From the NCBI RefSeq assembly GCF_008831285.2, contig NW_022204911.1:1-35205 (forward strand): a stretch of DNA of 35,205 bases, given 5' to 3'. A program made the position numbers and the translations under genes. Shown here in pieces: positions 9,590 through 20,801 of the stretch. Numbering within the stretch: the stretch's first letter is position 1; every line of letters starts with the position of its first letter. This DNA comes from Nymphaea colorata (taxonomy: Eukaryota > Streptophyta > Magnoliopsida > Nymphaeales > Nymphaeaceae). The notes under the pieces were generated by a model, which saw only the letters and a program-made list of their open reading frames with translations, ran no database searches and was not told where the DNA came from.

Positions 9590-11498
9590 AAAAACATTTT
9601 TTACTACTTAAAAAGGTGTATTGGTCATGAAGATATGCATATACAAAATAACAAATTTAACCTTTATCAAATCCCCAAATCTTAATTTTGTGGTTTTCGT
9701 TTTTATCCCTACAAAATGTTTCTCTTTGTATTAATCATGGGTTTTTTTTGTCATATTTAAAATGACGCATGAAATTATATACACAAAGGTGACGTATATA
9801 AGCAGCTTGGCGCCTTAGCCCCTTCAGAGGTTGCATTTTTTTTTGTCTTGAGGGTCCCTTTTGTCTCTCCTCAGTTTTGATGTCGTTTTGTGGTTTTGTT
9901 CCCTATTGGTCCTTTCAGTTCCTAATGCTACCCTTCCTTCCTCCGCATTGCAACGGGGCACCTCATCACTATTACCTTCACCCACTCTACCTTGCTCTGC
10001 TTCGGTTATCTTGCATCTTTCTTCTTAGTACGCTTTGCTGATTCCAGAGTTTTCCCTACTCATCTTTTTCTTGCCCTCATCTTTTTTTGTTGAACGTGCG
10101 AGTGCTAGCCTTTCCTCATGAAGCCATCTATTTCGATGAGTGTATGTCCGGATGACATTTTTTCCTATGCTCTTGGCTTGAACCGTGTTTGCCTTGGATG
10201 AACATCTTCTTCCTCCTTTGCAGCTGTCTGACAATGAGTTGGTAGTTGTTTTCCCCTGAGGGGTGCTTAATTGAAAAGATGTTTGATTCCCTCCATGTCA
10301 CTTGCCCTTTCCTAAGGTTCAGGAGTTGAAATCCCTTTTATCTGGTTGTCCTTGGGCTAGGAGATCATTCCCCATAAGCCTCGGTCATCTATGGTGAAAA
10401 AAGGTCAGAAGATGATGCCCATTTCAGACCCTCCTCAAACATTGTCTGAGATTCAATGACCTAAGCTCTTCTTTTGATAGCTGGTCGGCTGTCATCTCTT
10501 CACATTCTTCTTTGGTCGTTGGCTCTCTTCTTGGTGGATGTTCTGCTTTACCTGGGCTGCTTGAGTTTGCCTTTTGGCCACCGTTGTGGGCTCTCTAGGT
10601 TCGGTTCCGTCTATCTGTTGTGATTATTTGTGATGATAATTCTTTTTGGCTTTTGGCATTGTGCTGGTTGAGGATTTCTTGTTGTTGCTTGGGTTTGGAT
10701 CGATGGGATCTTTTTGTTGATTGTGGATTTTCTTGACTGTTCTTTTTGTGTGTGTGTGTGTGTGTGTGTGCTATGTTTCGTTTTTTATTCTCTTGTTTGG
10801 AGGTCGATGTATGTCTTGGTCTTTTGATCGTTGTTCCCCTTTATTAGAGGTGGAAGTTATAGTAATGTTTAAAGGAGTTCTTTGTTCTCCCTCACACATC
10901 TGCACCTGTGCACACACTCACACACACACACACACACACACAGAGGACAGAGTAGTAGTTCAACAGATCTTTTTGAAATGTGAAATCAGTTAAATAATTT
11001 ACCTTTTTATGATCATCTAAAAGTCAAATATTTTACTTCAGCTATATTGTTTTGGAAACTAAATAAATTATTTTAGGTAATGTTTTGGAAATATAACAGG
11101 TCATTGGGTGTAAATGAGAGATTATTATGAGCATAACAACTTACTACATCCAAATTATAAAGATAATTTATCAAGTGTAGAAATAAATCCAAAAAACATA
11201 CACATGTAAGATAATCATTTATCAACCCTAGAAACCGATCCAAAAAAGAATACTTATCTTCCAAACCTTCTCACACTTGAGAACTTCATGCTGGATAAGC
11301 CACCTAGACATCTTTCATATAAAAAGTGACACTTCCAAAAGATGCATGTGATCTTATAAGATCTTAATGTGTAATGAGTTTATAAGATTTTTAAGAAATA
11401 TATATGGATAAAAAGGATTTGGTTGTGGGAAATCCAAAAAAAGGAATGTGCACCCTAAAATGCAAAAAAAAAAAAGATTGATCCACCACTTTTCTAAG
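9590..11498. other. Upstream region of NAC copy 2, no supported gene
   Basis: Same layout as in unit 1 and nearly identical to 18810-20718. It holds a TATATAAG string at 9795-9802 followed by AGCAGCTTGGCGCC, a (GT)n tract near 10748-10770 and a (CA)n tract near 10911-10942. A 69-codon minus-strand frame at 10025-10234 is shared with unit 3 but resembles no family I recognise. Confidence 0.55.
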
Positions 11499-11506
11499 TA
11501 TAAAAG
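11499..11506 (+). promoter_or_regulatory. TATA box of NAC copy 2
   Basis: TATAAAAG, 83 bases before the ATG at 11582; same context (TCTAAG before, GGTGC after) as in copies 3 and 4. Confidence 0.65.
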
Positions 11507-11884
11507 GGTGCTTATGGTGAAAGTTATACCACCACCCACTTTGGAGGCTAGAGAGAGCGAGGAGCTACAGGGTTTTTAACCATGGCTTTTGCAGGGACCC
11601 ACTTGATAATGGTTCACTTGGTCCCAAAGCATAAGAACCCAAATGAACGTCAGACGATCCAAGAGTTGGATATATATCGTTCTGATCCTTGGGACCTAAC
11701 AGGTAGAGATCTATATCTCTCTTGAAGCTTTTAATTGCAGTATCGTATAGTTTTATGTATTTTGTATTTTTTTCCCCAAAATAGTTGATTTAAGAGCACT
11801 TTGTATTATTGTGGTGTAACTTATTTTTGAATCTAAACACACTTTCACCACAACTTGCATGATGTCCACAAAGGTAGAACTAAT

Positions 11885-12321
11885 AATGTAACAACCCGAC
11901 CTCCTCTTAGAAGGGGTTTACCATATCTCAACTTGCTCCATAGTAGCTTTGGTTCCTGTCTGAAAAAAACTAAGAAATAGGACAACCAATCATATAACAA
12001 CCCCCTTTATAGGTTTTTGAAAATCTCTCATACTCTTGAATACATGACTAAACTTATCATTGTGAAGTGTTACAATTCAGTCCTTTTAAAGCATACACTT
12101 CTGCATACAGGACCCGAAGTTAATGTGTTGAACAGTTCTCTGATATCATTGTAACAACTAGGTCCATACATCGGGCTCAAACTCATGGTTTGGTGGATCT
12201 CAGCCCACCCCTTAACAAGTTTGGTTTCGGCCACCAACAAGACTAGAATTTAGGACAACCAATCACATAACAACCCTCTATACTTGAAGTTCTCTCAATA
12301 ATCTTTAATATGAGATTAAAC
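11885..12321 (+). repeat. Intron 1 imperfect direct repeat, copy 2
   Basis: Counterpart of 2718-3151, with blocks starting at about 11885 and 12148, without the one-base losses seen in copy 1. Confidence 0.6.
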
Positions 12322-12562
12322 ATTCATAGTAGGGGGCTGAACTATATTTTTTTTAAAAAATTAAACTGGCCAAACTATATTATTCAAAAATTTTGAAGAG
12401 AAAATGTAAAAATTTTCTAAAATAATAATTTCTTTTCCAAAATCACATGCAAGCATATATATATAGCCCTTGTCAGCCCTGGCTTCAACCTTGTATTTCC
12501 GCTCAAGTGCTAACAGGGAAGTAGAAAAAAATATCCATAAAAGGGTCATGTTAAAAGATGTT

Positions 12563-12879
12563 TATGCCATGTTTGGATGAGGAAAAGAGGGAAATGGAGG
12601 AATGGAAACGAAAGAAAAGGAATGAGGAGGGAAATAAGAAGAAAGGAAATAATGTCAAACATCTTTCTTTTGCATCTTAATCTCTTCAATTTTGGAGCGA
12701 TTGGATTTACATTGATTATTCCTTCCCTTTCCTTACCTCTCATTTTCTCTCTCTTGCATCCAAACAGGTTTTTTTTGTCGTCCTTTCTTTTCCTTCATTT
12801 TTAATTAGCCAACCAAACACATGAATGACTGTCCTTTCCCTCCCTTCATCTTCCTTTTCCTCCATCCAAAAGAGCATAG
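12563..12879. mobile_element. MITE-like element A in intron 1, copy 2
   Basis: Counterpart of 3391-3706 at the same intron position, so insertion preceded the tandem duplication. Confidence 0.6.
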
Positions 12880-13699
12880 TGTAACTTGGTTAGGCTAGCC
12901 GCTGGTAGATCACTAATCACTTGTTCGATTCTCGCAGATGTCAACCTCCTGAAAATTACAAGAAAAAAAAAACTTTCCATATCAATATTTACGTGACAAA
13001 GATTTGGAATAAAGCATTTTAGGATTTTGGGGTTGCCATTAACATCGTTGTCTTTGTTCTTTGTTATTTTTTCTTGCCATTTCTACAGTTAGTGCTGTTG
13101 CGGACGAAGATTATTGCTTTTTTACAAAGAGGACCGAGACAAGGAGTACTGACGAGGGTATTGGCAGTTAACTCAAGGAGACGAAGACGTGATATGGATC
13201 ACCAATGAAGTAATTGGAATCAAGAATACATTCCGATACTATGTTGGGAAAAAAGGCGTTGGCAAAGAAACTGATTGGTTCCTCAATGAATATCGTCTTG
13301 ATCCAAATTTTCGAGCTCAACTCAATCTACCAAATGATACAGTGAGAACAAAAACATATCTCTGTCTACTGGCCCATACTTTGTGTGTCCATGTGCATAT
13401 TGTGCATGCATTCATATGGAACTTGCATATAAAGGCCATATCCATATGTGGATAGCTAAGAAAAATATGTTTGCTATAATTCCCACAATACATCCCCTCA
13501 TCTTCAACTGCATTTTAAGTCATATAAAAATTAGATGTTGGATTCATCATAATACATGAATTTATTAAAACAATGATCAAACAAGAGTTCCTAAATGCAT
13601 GATTTCTCTAGATTTAGGCCAATCAAGGTAAGTTAGTTGTGTATAGTTTTTTTATGGAGATTAGAACCATTTTTACATTGTTAGGAAGAGACTATGGTT

Positions 13700-13910
13700 T
13701 TGTTTGGATGACAACTTCAAAAAATGACATTTGGTATATGCTCTGTTTTATGACATGGATTTTAACCAATTTTAAATTAGAATACGCGCTTGGATACCAA
13801 CATGAAAATGGCATTTTCTAATTAATAGTTATTTACTCCCTTTGGCGAATGGTGTTTTGTCAAATACTAAGTTTTTCATGGACCTAATTTGGACTGTCAC
13901 CCAAACATGC
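13700..13910. mobile_element. MITE-like element C in intron 2, copy 2
   Basis: Appears identical to the unit 1 copy; offset 9172 bases. Confidence 0.6.
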
Positions 13911-13994
13911 CTTAAACACTGTTTTGAAGGCAACAACATTTTGCCTCTAGAAATGACATTTAGGGATGTCACCCAAGACAAACCGCAAGTATAG

Positions 13995-14404
13995 AGATGT
14001 CAACAGATCAAATTCAAACCGAATATACCCTTAATCTGATATTCACATATTTGGATTCAAATGTGAACAAAGAAAAGTTATATCTGAATCCAAATTCAAA
14101 TCCGTCTTTTACATATATTTGAATCTGAATCCGATTTTGAACTGAATCTGATCAATCTTCAAAATGCAAGAGCACTGGATATAAGATATTTATTTAAAAT
14201 TAAATCAGATCTAAATCTGGATCCAAATTCAATAAAATTTTCATGTATATCCGAATCTGAATCCGATCAGATGTCATCTCTTATATCTGAATTCAATCCA
14301 CTTTTTCAAACAGATATTAAGTGTTTTTTTCATATCCTATTCTTTCGGAATGGTTCGGTTGGATATCTGATTCAAATTCGATATATGGACATCCGTATCC
14401 AAGT
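13995..14404. repeat. Degenerate TCTGAATCCGA repeat in intron 2, copy 2
   Basis: Almost identical to the unit 1 block (one extra T in CCGATTTTGAACTG). Confidence 0.6.
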
Positions 14405-15254
14405 AGGATGCAAGGTGGTGTCCGACTGCATTTGATCTACTCTGAATTACGATTGTCAGGATTTAATATTTGTAGACTCTCCCTCTATATTTTGGACAAG
14501 AACATTTTGCAATGCAAAAAGCAAATTATTATCTCAAGTGTGGACCTCTAGTCTACGATCCTTAGTTTGATAAACCATGGACTTAGGATGAAACTTTTGT
14601 TGTACTAACAACCATGTCAGATCAAATCCCTAGATCTACAGTCTAAAGTAATCAAACATTCCTAATTATGAAACTGAAACCCGAGCATTTTTCAACCATA
14701 AAAAAAAATTATATGGGCAAGAAGGTCCACAATATCCGATCGGACCCAGTTAGACATTACTCTCCTGCTACTACCAAAAAGAAATCGAGCATATTTGATC
14801 CAATTAGTATAATTGCTTATATGCTCAACCCGGAAGAACAAGTCTTTTACTCGTTTTTTAAATTCTTGAAAGCAATGGAAGAATGAATGAAAATTTGGTT
14901 TTCACTCTTCGTTTAAACCGTGTTGAACTAATGGTACTTGGAATTGTGCAATGAACAGGCGGAGTACACAATATGTGAGCTTTATTCTGTAGATGACACA
15001 TCATCTTCCTCTTCGGCATCTTCAACTGGATCAAACTAACAAGCTCTATGATGGAAGTAAAAGAAGCAAGTTCCATGATCGAGTGAGAGCAGGAGAATGC
15101 ATACTTGCTAGGTGCCTCCCATTAAAGGCCATGAATTACAAGAACTGGTGGCATCACCCTTAGCGTTGCAGCGATATACAGGAGGGGAAGCCAATTAACT
15201 AGAATTAGTGGAACTTTTTTAATGCTAAGTTTGTTTGTTGTTTTTTCATTCTTT

Positions 15255-15377
<123 letters not shown>

Positions 15378-15600
15378 TCAGGAACTATTGGCATTAATTT
15401 TTCATCAATCCAATGGATGGGAATGCTAAGATTTTACTGCTTCTAACTCCTCCTTGACTGCAATTTGCTTTTTCTGTTCTCCATTTCAAGCTGCATTTCC
15501 AGTAATACATGCTTCCTCTCCTTCCTCACTGTGGTTCCTCCTTCCTCAACTATCACTTTCTGACTTGTCTCTCCCTGGACTAATGCAATGATGGAGAATT

Positions 15601-15895
15601 GTTGGCTTTGGATGGGGATCTTACGCGGCTGTATAGATGGACGGAAGGGAAAGGGAAGGGAGGGATGACAATGAAAGGGAAGGAAAGGGAGGGGAAGAAA
15701 ATGAGGAGGAAAAGGGAAGGAAAGGAAAGAAAAAGATGGTTAAAAATTGTTTGGATAGAAAAGAAAAAGAAAAAACCAACCATTTTCATTTCTATCTCTA
15801 TCCCTTTAATTTTGGAAGAATTGGATTTACATTATCACATGTTTATTTATTTATTTATTTTCTTTCTCTCCTTCTTAATTAACCAACCAAACACA
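15601..15895. mobile_element. MITE-like element B downstream of NAC copy 2
   Basis: Appears identical to unit 1 (offset 9215). Confidence 0.5.
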
Positions 15896-16023
15896 TGAAT
15901 AAAGTCGATAAATCATCAAGCATGGTTTTAACATTAGGTCATTACTTGAGTTTGGTCTTAATAAAGTCGATAAATAAAAATGAAAAATTTTAGGTCTTAT
16001 CAAAGAGACTTTTGGATGAGTGA

Positions 16024-16079
16024 AAGAGAAAAAAAAGAAAGAAGAAAAAGAGAGAGGAAGAGATTTAGGTGAAAATGAC

Positions 16080-16119
<40 letters not shown>

Positions 16120-16377
16120 TTACGTGTATGATCATTCATAAAAGATGATTTTAAGCCAAAATAAATAGAGAAAAAAGGGAGAGGGAAATAATTTTTAGAA
16201 AGAGAAAGAAGGAGATGGAGAAAGATGTATATGTGTGTGTGTGTGTGTTTGAAAATAGATAAAAGAGGACTTTAAATCAGTGGGAGAGAGGGAGAGAGAG
16301 AACGAGATTTTAGAAAGAGAAAGAGGGAGATGGAGAAAGATTTTAGAAAGAGAGAAATATATATATATATATATATA
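16024..16377. repeat. Purine-rich/microsatellite block, unit 2
   Basis: Same order of tracts as unit 1: TA+CA at about 16080-16120, GT at about 16230-16247, GA, then TA to 16377. Confidence 0.85.
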
Positions 16378-16746
16378 CCCTTTGCTTAGCGGCAAAGACG
16401 AGCACTAGAAATTTTGAAAACAAAAACATGTTTAGAATGACATCTCAAGTTTAACCACTTGTTTGATTGGATTATTTGAGTTTGTTGTAGGCATAACCTC
16501 TTACCTGTATGGGTTTGCCAAGATTGAGTTCAGGTTTAACCGTTTAATTGAGTAGGTTGTTTTGGCTTCCGTCCAAGTGTAACCCTTTATCTGCATAGGT
16601 TGCTCTTGAGTTTTTACATAATAATACTAAAAAAAATGCCCAAGTATAATTATTATTTTTACAACTGAGGAAGATCCAAAGAGATGAAAGATAAAATATG
16701 TTTAACATAAGTATTTGTCATTGATTAAAATGTGAATATAAGAGGA

Positions 16747-17118
16747 CTAAACATACAATTTCTTGAGATGAAGAGTGTTAACTGGATCAGTGAGTTCCAC
16801 CTGATCAACATCAATCAATCTATATGAGTTATTGGGCAAGACTACCTTAACAACATACGAGTTTTCCAAATTGGGAACAAACTTGCCATGAGGTCTTCCT
16901 TTGAGATACACCACGGATCGTTGGACCAAGTTATTCAGTTTGAAATGTCTCTCTATAACTGACTTGCAAATTTTCTAGCCACCGTTTGACAATAGGCTTT
17001 ACCATGCTCAACCACTTTTAACATTTTTTCAATTAACAAATTGAGTTGCATCAATATGTTTTGCTGGTACTGATTTAGAGGAAGTTCTATAAGAGAAGCA
17101 AACTTCAAAGCATGCTTT
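16747..17118 (-). pseudogene. Ty3/Gypsy pol C-terminal remnant, unit 2
   Basis: The 60-codon peptide is identical to that in unit 1, with the same stop and frameshift upstream, so the fragment was already dead when units 1 and 2 separated. Confidence 0.72.
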
Positions 17119-17137
17119 AATATATAGAGGATGTTCT

Positions 17138-17843
17138 ATAACGCTAGGAAGGGCCGCAATGGATATGACAATGCACACAGTTACAAGAGAATGAGAATAA
17201 CAATGTGTTTGCCAAGAATATGATATGTAAACAGAGACAAATTAATTCAATAACGATAGGAAGGGCCAAAATGGGCACGACAATACACATGGTGACGAGT
17301 GAATGAGATAACAATGGCTGTATAAAGAAGGCAATAAGTAAATTGACATCCAGTAATGCAAAAAATTAACGTAACAAAATAATGAGATAATAACGAGTCT
17401 ATCATAACAAGAGAAAGAGATAACAACAGAAAGGACATGAATAGATACAATAGGGCACACGGCGACGAGAGAATGAGATTGCAACACATCAACAGAATAC
17501 GTAAATTGGTACGTACATGAGAAAATGATATAATAATGTGTCTGCCAAGATGACAATAATTAAACGAAAATGAATTAATGTGATAGAATGGATATGACAT
17601 GGCACGCGGTGACGAGAGAATGAGATAGTCAGATAACGCTTCTATAGAGAATGCATAGTTGCATACGAAGACGAGAGAATGGGATAACAATCCGTCCGTA
17701 TGAAGACGACTAAATGTGTTAACTAAATGAAGACAAACTAATGTGATAATTAAAAGAGAGAATGAGATAACGTAGCGTTTACAAATGCGTTAATTAGAAG
17801 AAATGGTTACAATGACACAATAACTAATAGAAATGGTTACAAG
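17138..17843. repeat. GAGAGAATGAGATAAC minisatellite, unit 2
   Basis: Appears identical to unit 1 at offset 9218, including the open minus-strand frames. Confidence 0.75.
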
Positions 17844-18675
17844 GATGATATTATTCAAATCTCAGTACATCTACTTGTTTGAATCAAGTTTCTAAAAGAT
17901 CTTCTAATCCTATTGGTAACATCAGCTTGGGTGAAGCTAGTTTCTTTCCAGATGTTATCTTCTACATGTATGTCATCACAAACACACCTTAATCATAGTT
18001 GTTTCTTTGTTGTGAACATTTTGCTGGTAAAAGTTTGTAGTTGTCAAACATTTTGATGTTGAAGAGATGTTGAAGACATGTCTGAGGCAATATTTCTATA
18101 AAAGCACCAAAACTTCTTAAACAAGAAATAGAAGTTATCTTAACAACAGTTCAGGATAAACTGCATATCAGTCCGTAGAGGTCTTCCACAATTTGGTAGT
18201 CACCATAGCCTACACATGGATCGTATATGTGCACTTGTTTTTTTTTTTACGTTGTGGAGGATGTACAATACAATATGTGCCTTTTCCACCCATACTGAAG
18301 GAAACAAAATTTGAAAAATATGGGCAATAGAAAACAACCATAATAGGGTAAAATAAGAGCAAGAGATTTAAGAAACTACGAAAAGAACAACCATTTCAAC
18401 TTCAACAATGAACTCATTTTTATTTCCCGACTATGACATCTGTCATCAAGGCCATAGTGTCATCTGTCAATGGAAACAACACAACATGCTGTTATACATA
18501 TGTTAGTATGAACAATAATTTTTCCAATGTGAAGGTTACATAATGGAATATAACATGAGGAAAGTTATGCACCACGAAATCTGCCCTTATATTATATATT
18601 CTAAGGCATAGATTTTGATGCATATGCTCTAAAAGGTCAACAAAATAATTCAGACTAATATTGGTTACTTGCTTT
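17844..18675. other. Distal part of unit 2, no supported gene
   Basis: Appears identical to 8626-9457; the minus-strand frame is interrupted in the poly-T run near 18239 and by a stop further along. Confidence 0.45.
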
Positions 18676-18809
18676 TGAGATAATAAAATATTATGAGATA
18701 ATGAGATAATGGACGGATATATGAGATAACACTAAATATAAGAATGAGATAATCTTTATGATATAATAAAATATTTATGACATAATGCTATAATCGGGAA
18801 AAACAACAA

Positions 18810-20718
18810 AAACATTTTTTTACTACTTAAAAAGGTGTATTGGTCATGAAGATATGCATATACAAAATAACAAATTTAACCTTTATCAAATCCCCAAATC
18901 TTAATTTTGTGGTTTTCGTTTTTATCCCTACAAAATGTTTCTCTTTGTATTAATCATGGGTTTTTTTTGTCATATTTAAAATGACGCATGAAATTATATA
19001 CACAAAGGTGACGTATATAAGCAGCTTGGCGCCTTAGCCCCTTCAGAGGTTGCATTTTTTTTTGTCTTGAGGGTCCCTTTTGTCTCTCCTCAGTTTTGAT
19101 GTCGTTTTGTGGTTTTGTTCCCTATTGGTCCTTTCAGTTCCTAATGCTACCCTTCCTTCCTCCGCATTGCAACGGGGCACCTCATCACTATTACCTTCAC
19201 CCACTCTACCTTGCTCTGCTTCGGTTATCTTGCATCTTTCTTCTTAGTACGCTTTGCTGATTCCAGAGTTTTCCCTACTCATCTTTTTCTTGCCCTCATC
19301 TTTTTTTGTTGAACGTGCGAGTGCTAGCCTTTCCTCATGAAGCCATCTATTTCGATGAGTGTATGTCCGGATGACATTTTTTCCTATGCTCTTGGCTTGA
19401 ACCGTGTTTGCCTTGGATGAACATCTTCTTCCTCCTTTGCAGCTGTCTGACAATGAGTTGGTAGTTGTTTTCCCCTGAGGGGTGCTTAATTGAAAAGATG
19501 TTTGATTCCCTCCATGTCACTTGCCCTTTCCTAAGGTTCAGGAGTTGAAATCCCTTTTATCTGGTTGTCCTTGGGCTAGGAGATCATTCCCCATAAGCCT
19601 CGGTCATCTATGGTGAAAAAAGGTCAGAAGATGATGCCCATTTCAGACCCTCCTCAAACATTGTCTGAGATTCAATGACCTAAGCTCTTCTTTTGATAGC
19701 TGGTCGGCTGTCATCTCTTCACATTCTTCTTTGGTCGTTGGCTCTCTTCTTGGTGGATGTTCTGCTTTACCTGGGCTGCTTGAGTTTGCCTTTTGGCCAC
19801 CGTTGTGGGGCTCTCTAGGTTCGGTTCCGTCTATCTGTTGTGATTATTTGTGATGATAATTCTTTTTGGCTTTTGGCATTGTGCTGGTTGAGGATTTCTT
19901 GTTGTTGCTTGGGTTTGGATCGATGGGATCTTTTTGTTGATTGTGGATTTTCTTGACTGTTCTTTTTGTGTGTGTGTGTGTGTGTGTGTGCTATGTTTCG
20001 TTTTTTATTCTCTTGTTTGGAGGTCGATGTATGTCTTGGTCTTTTGATCGTTGTTCCCCTTTATTAGAGGTGGAAGTTATAGTAATGTTTAAAGGAGTTC
20101 TTTGTTCTCCCTCACACATCTGCACCTGTGCACACTCACACACACACACACACACACACACAGAGGACAGAGTAGTAGTTCAACAGATCTTTTTGAAATG
20201 TGAAATCAGTTAAATAATTTACCTTTTTATGATCATCTAAAAGTCAAATATTTTACTTCAGCTATATTGTTTTGGAAACTAAATAAATTATTTTAGGTAA
20301 TGTTTTGGAAATATAACAGGTCATTGGGTGTAAATGAGAGATTATTATGAGCATAACAACTTACTACATCCAAATTATAAAGATAATTTATCAAGTGTAG
20401 AAATAAATCCAAAAAACATACACATGTAAGATAATCATTTATCAACCCTAGAAACCGATCCAAAAAAGAATACTTATCTTCCAAACCTTCTCACACTTGA
20501 GAACTTCATGCTGGATAAGCCACCTAGACATCTTTCATATAAAAAGTGACACTTCCAAAAGATGCATGTGATCTTATAAGATCTTAATGTGTAATGAGTT
20601 TATAAGATTTTTAAGAAATATATATGGATAAAAAGGATTTGGTTGTGGGAAATCCAAAAAAAGGAATGTGCACCCTAAAATGCAAAAAAAAAAAAGATTG
20701 ATCCACCACTTTTCTAAG
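18810..20718. other. Upstream region of NAC copy 3, no supported gene
   Basis: Near-identical to the unit 2 region, including the TATATAAG/GCTTGGCGCC string at about 19015-19032 and the GT and CA tracts. A few single-base and tract-length differences separate the two, for example one CA repeat fewer before the tract. Nothing protein-like is supported. Confidence 0.55.
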
Positions 20719-20726
20719 TATAAAAG
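20719..20726 (+). promoter_or_regulatory. TATA box of NAC copy 3
   Basis: TATAAAAG, 83 bases before the ATG at 20802. An upstream ATG at 20734 opens a 21-codon frame that stops two bases before the main ATG. It lies only 15 bases after the TATA box, so it is probably upstream of the transcription start. Confidence 0.68.
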
Positions 20727-20801
20727 GGTGCTTATGGTGAAAGTTATACCACCACCCACTTTGGAGGCTAGAGAGAGCGAGGAGCTACAGGGTTTTTAAC
20801 C

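Larger units (their letters stand above)
11582..15039 (+). pseudogene. NAC-domain gene copy 2, frameshift in exon 2
   Basis: Exons 11582-11702, 13089-13341, 14959-15039. Exon 1 is intact and identical in sense to copy 3. Exon 2 has three G where copies 1, 3 and 4 have four just before the GYW motif; the shifted frame reaches TAA at 13169-13171, truncating the product at about 66 residues, before subdomain D. Exon 2 and its flanks (about 13010-13520) also carry private substitutions, including NDR to NDT at the donor and a six-base loss just after it. Beyond the lesion the frame is open again (VIGIKNTFRYYVGKKG, KETDWFLNEYRLDP), so decay is recent or the G loss is a base-calling error. Confidence 0.8.

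Noticed and set aside
11073-11264. 63-codon minus-strand frame shared by units 1-3
   Set aside because: Lies in AT-rich NAC upstream DNA, is disrupted in unit 4 and resembles no family.
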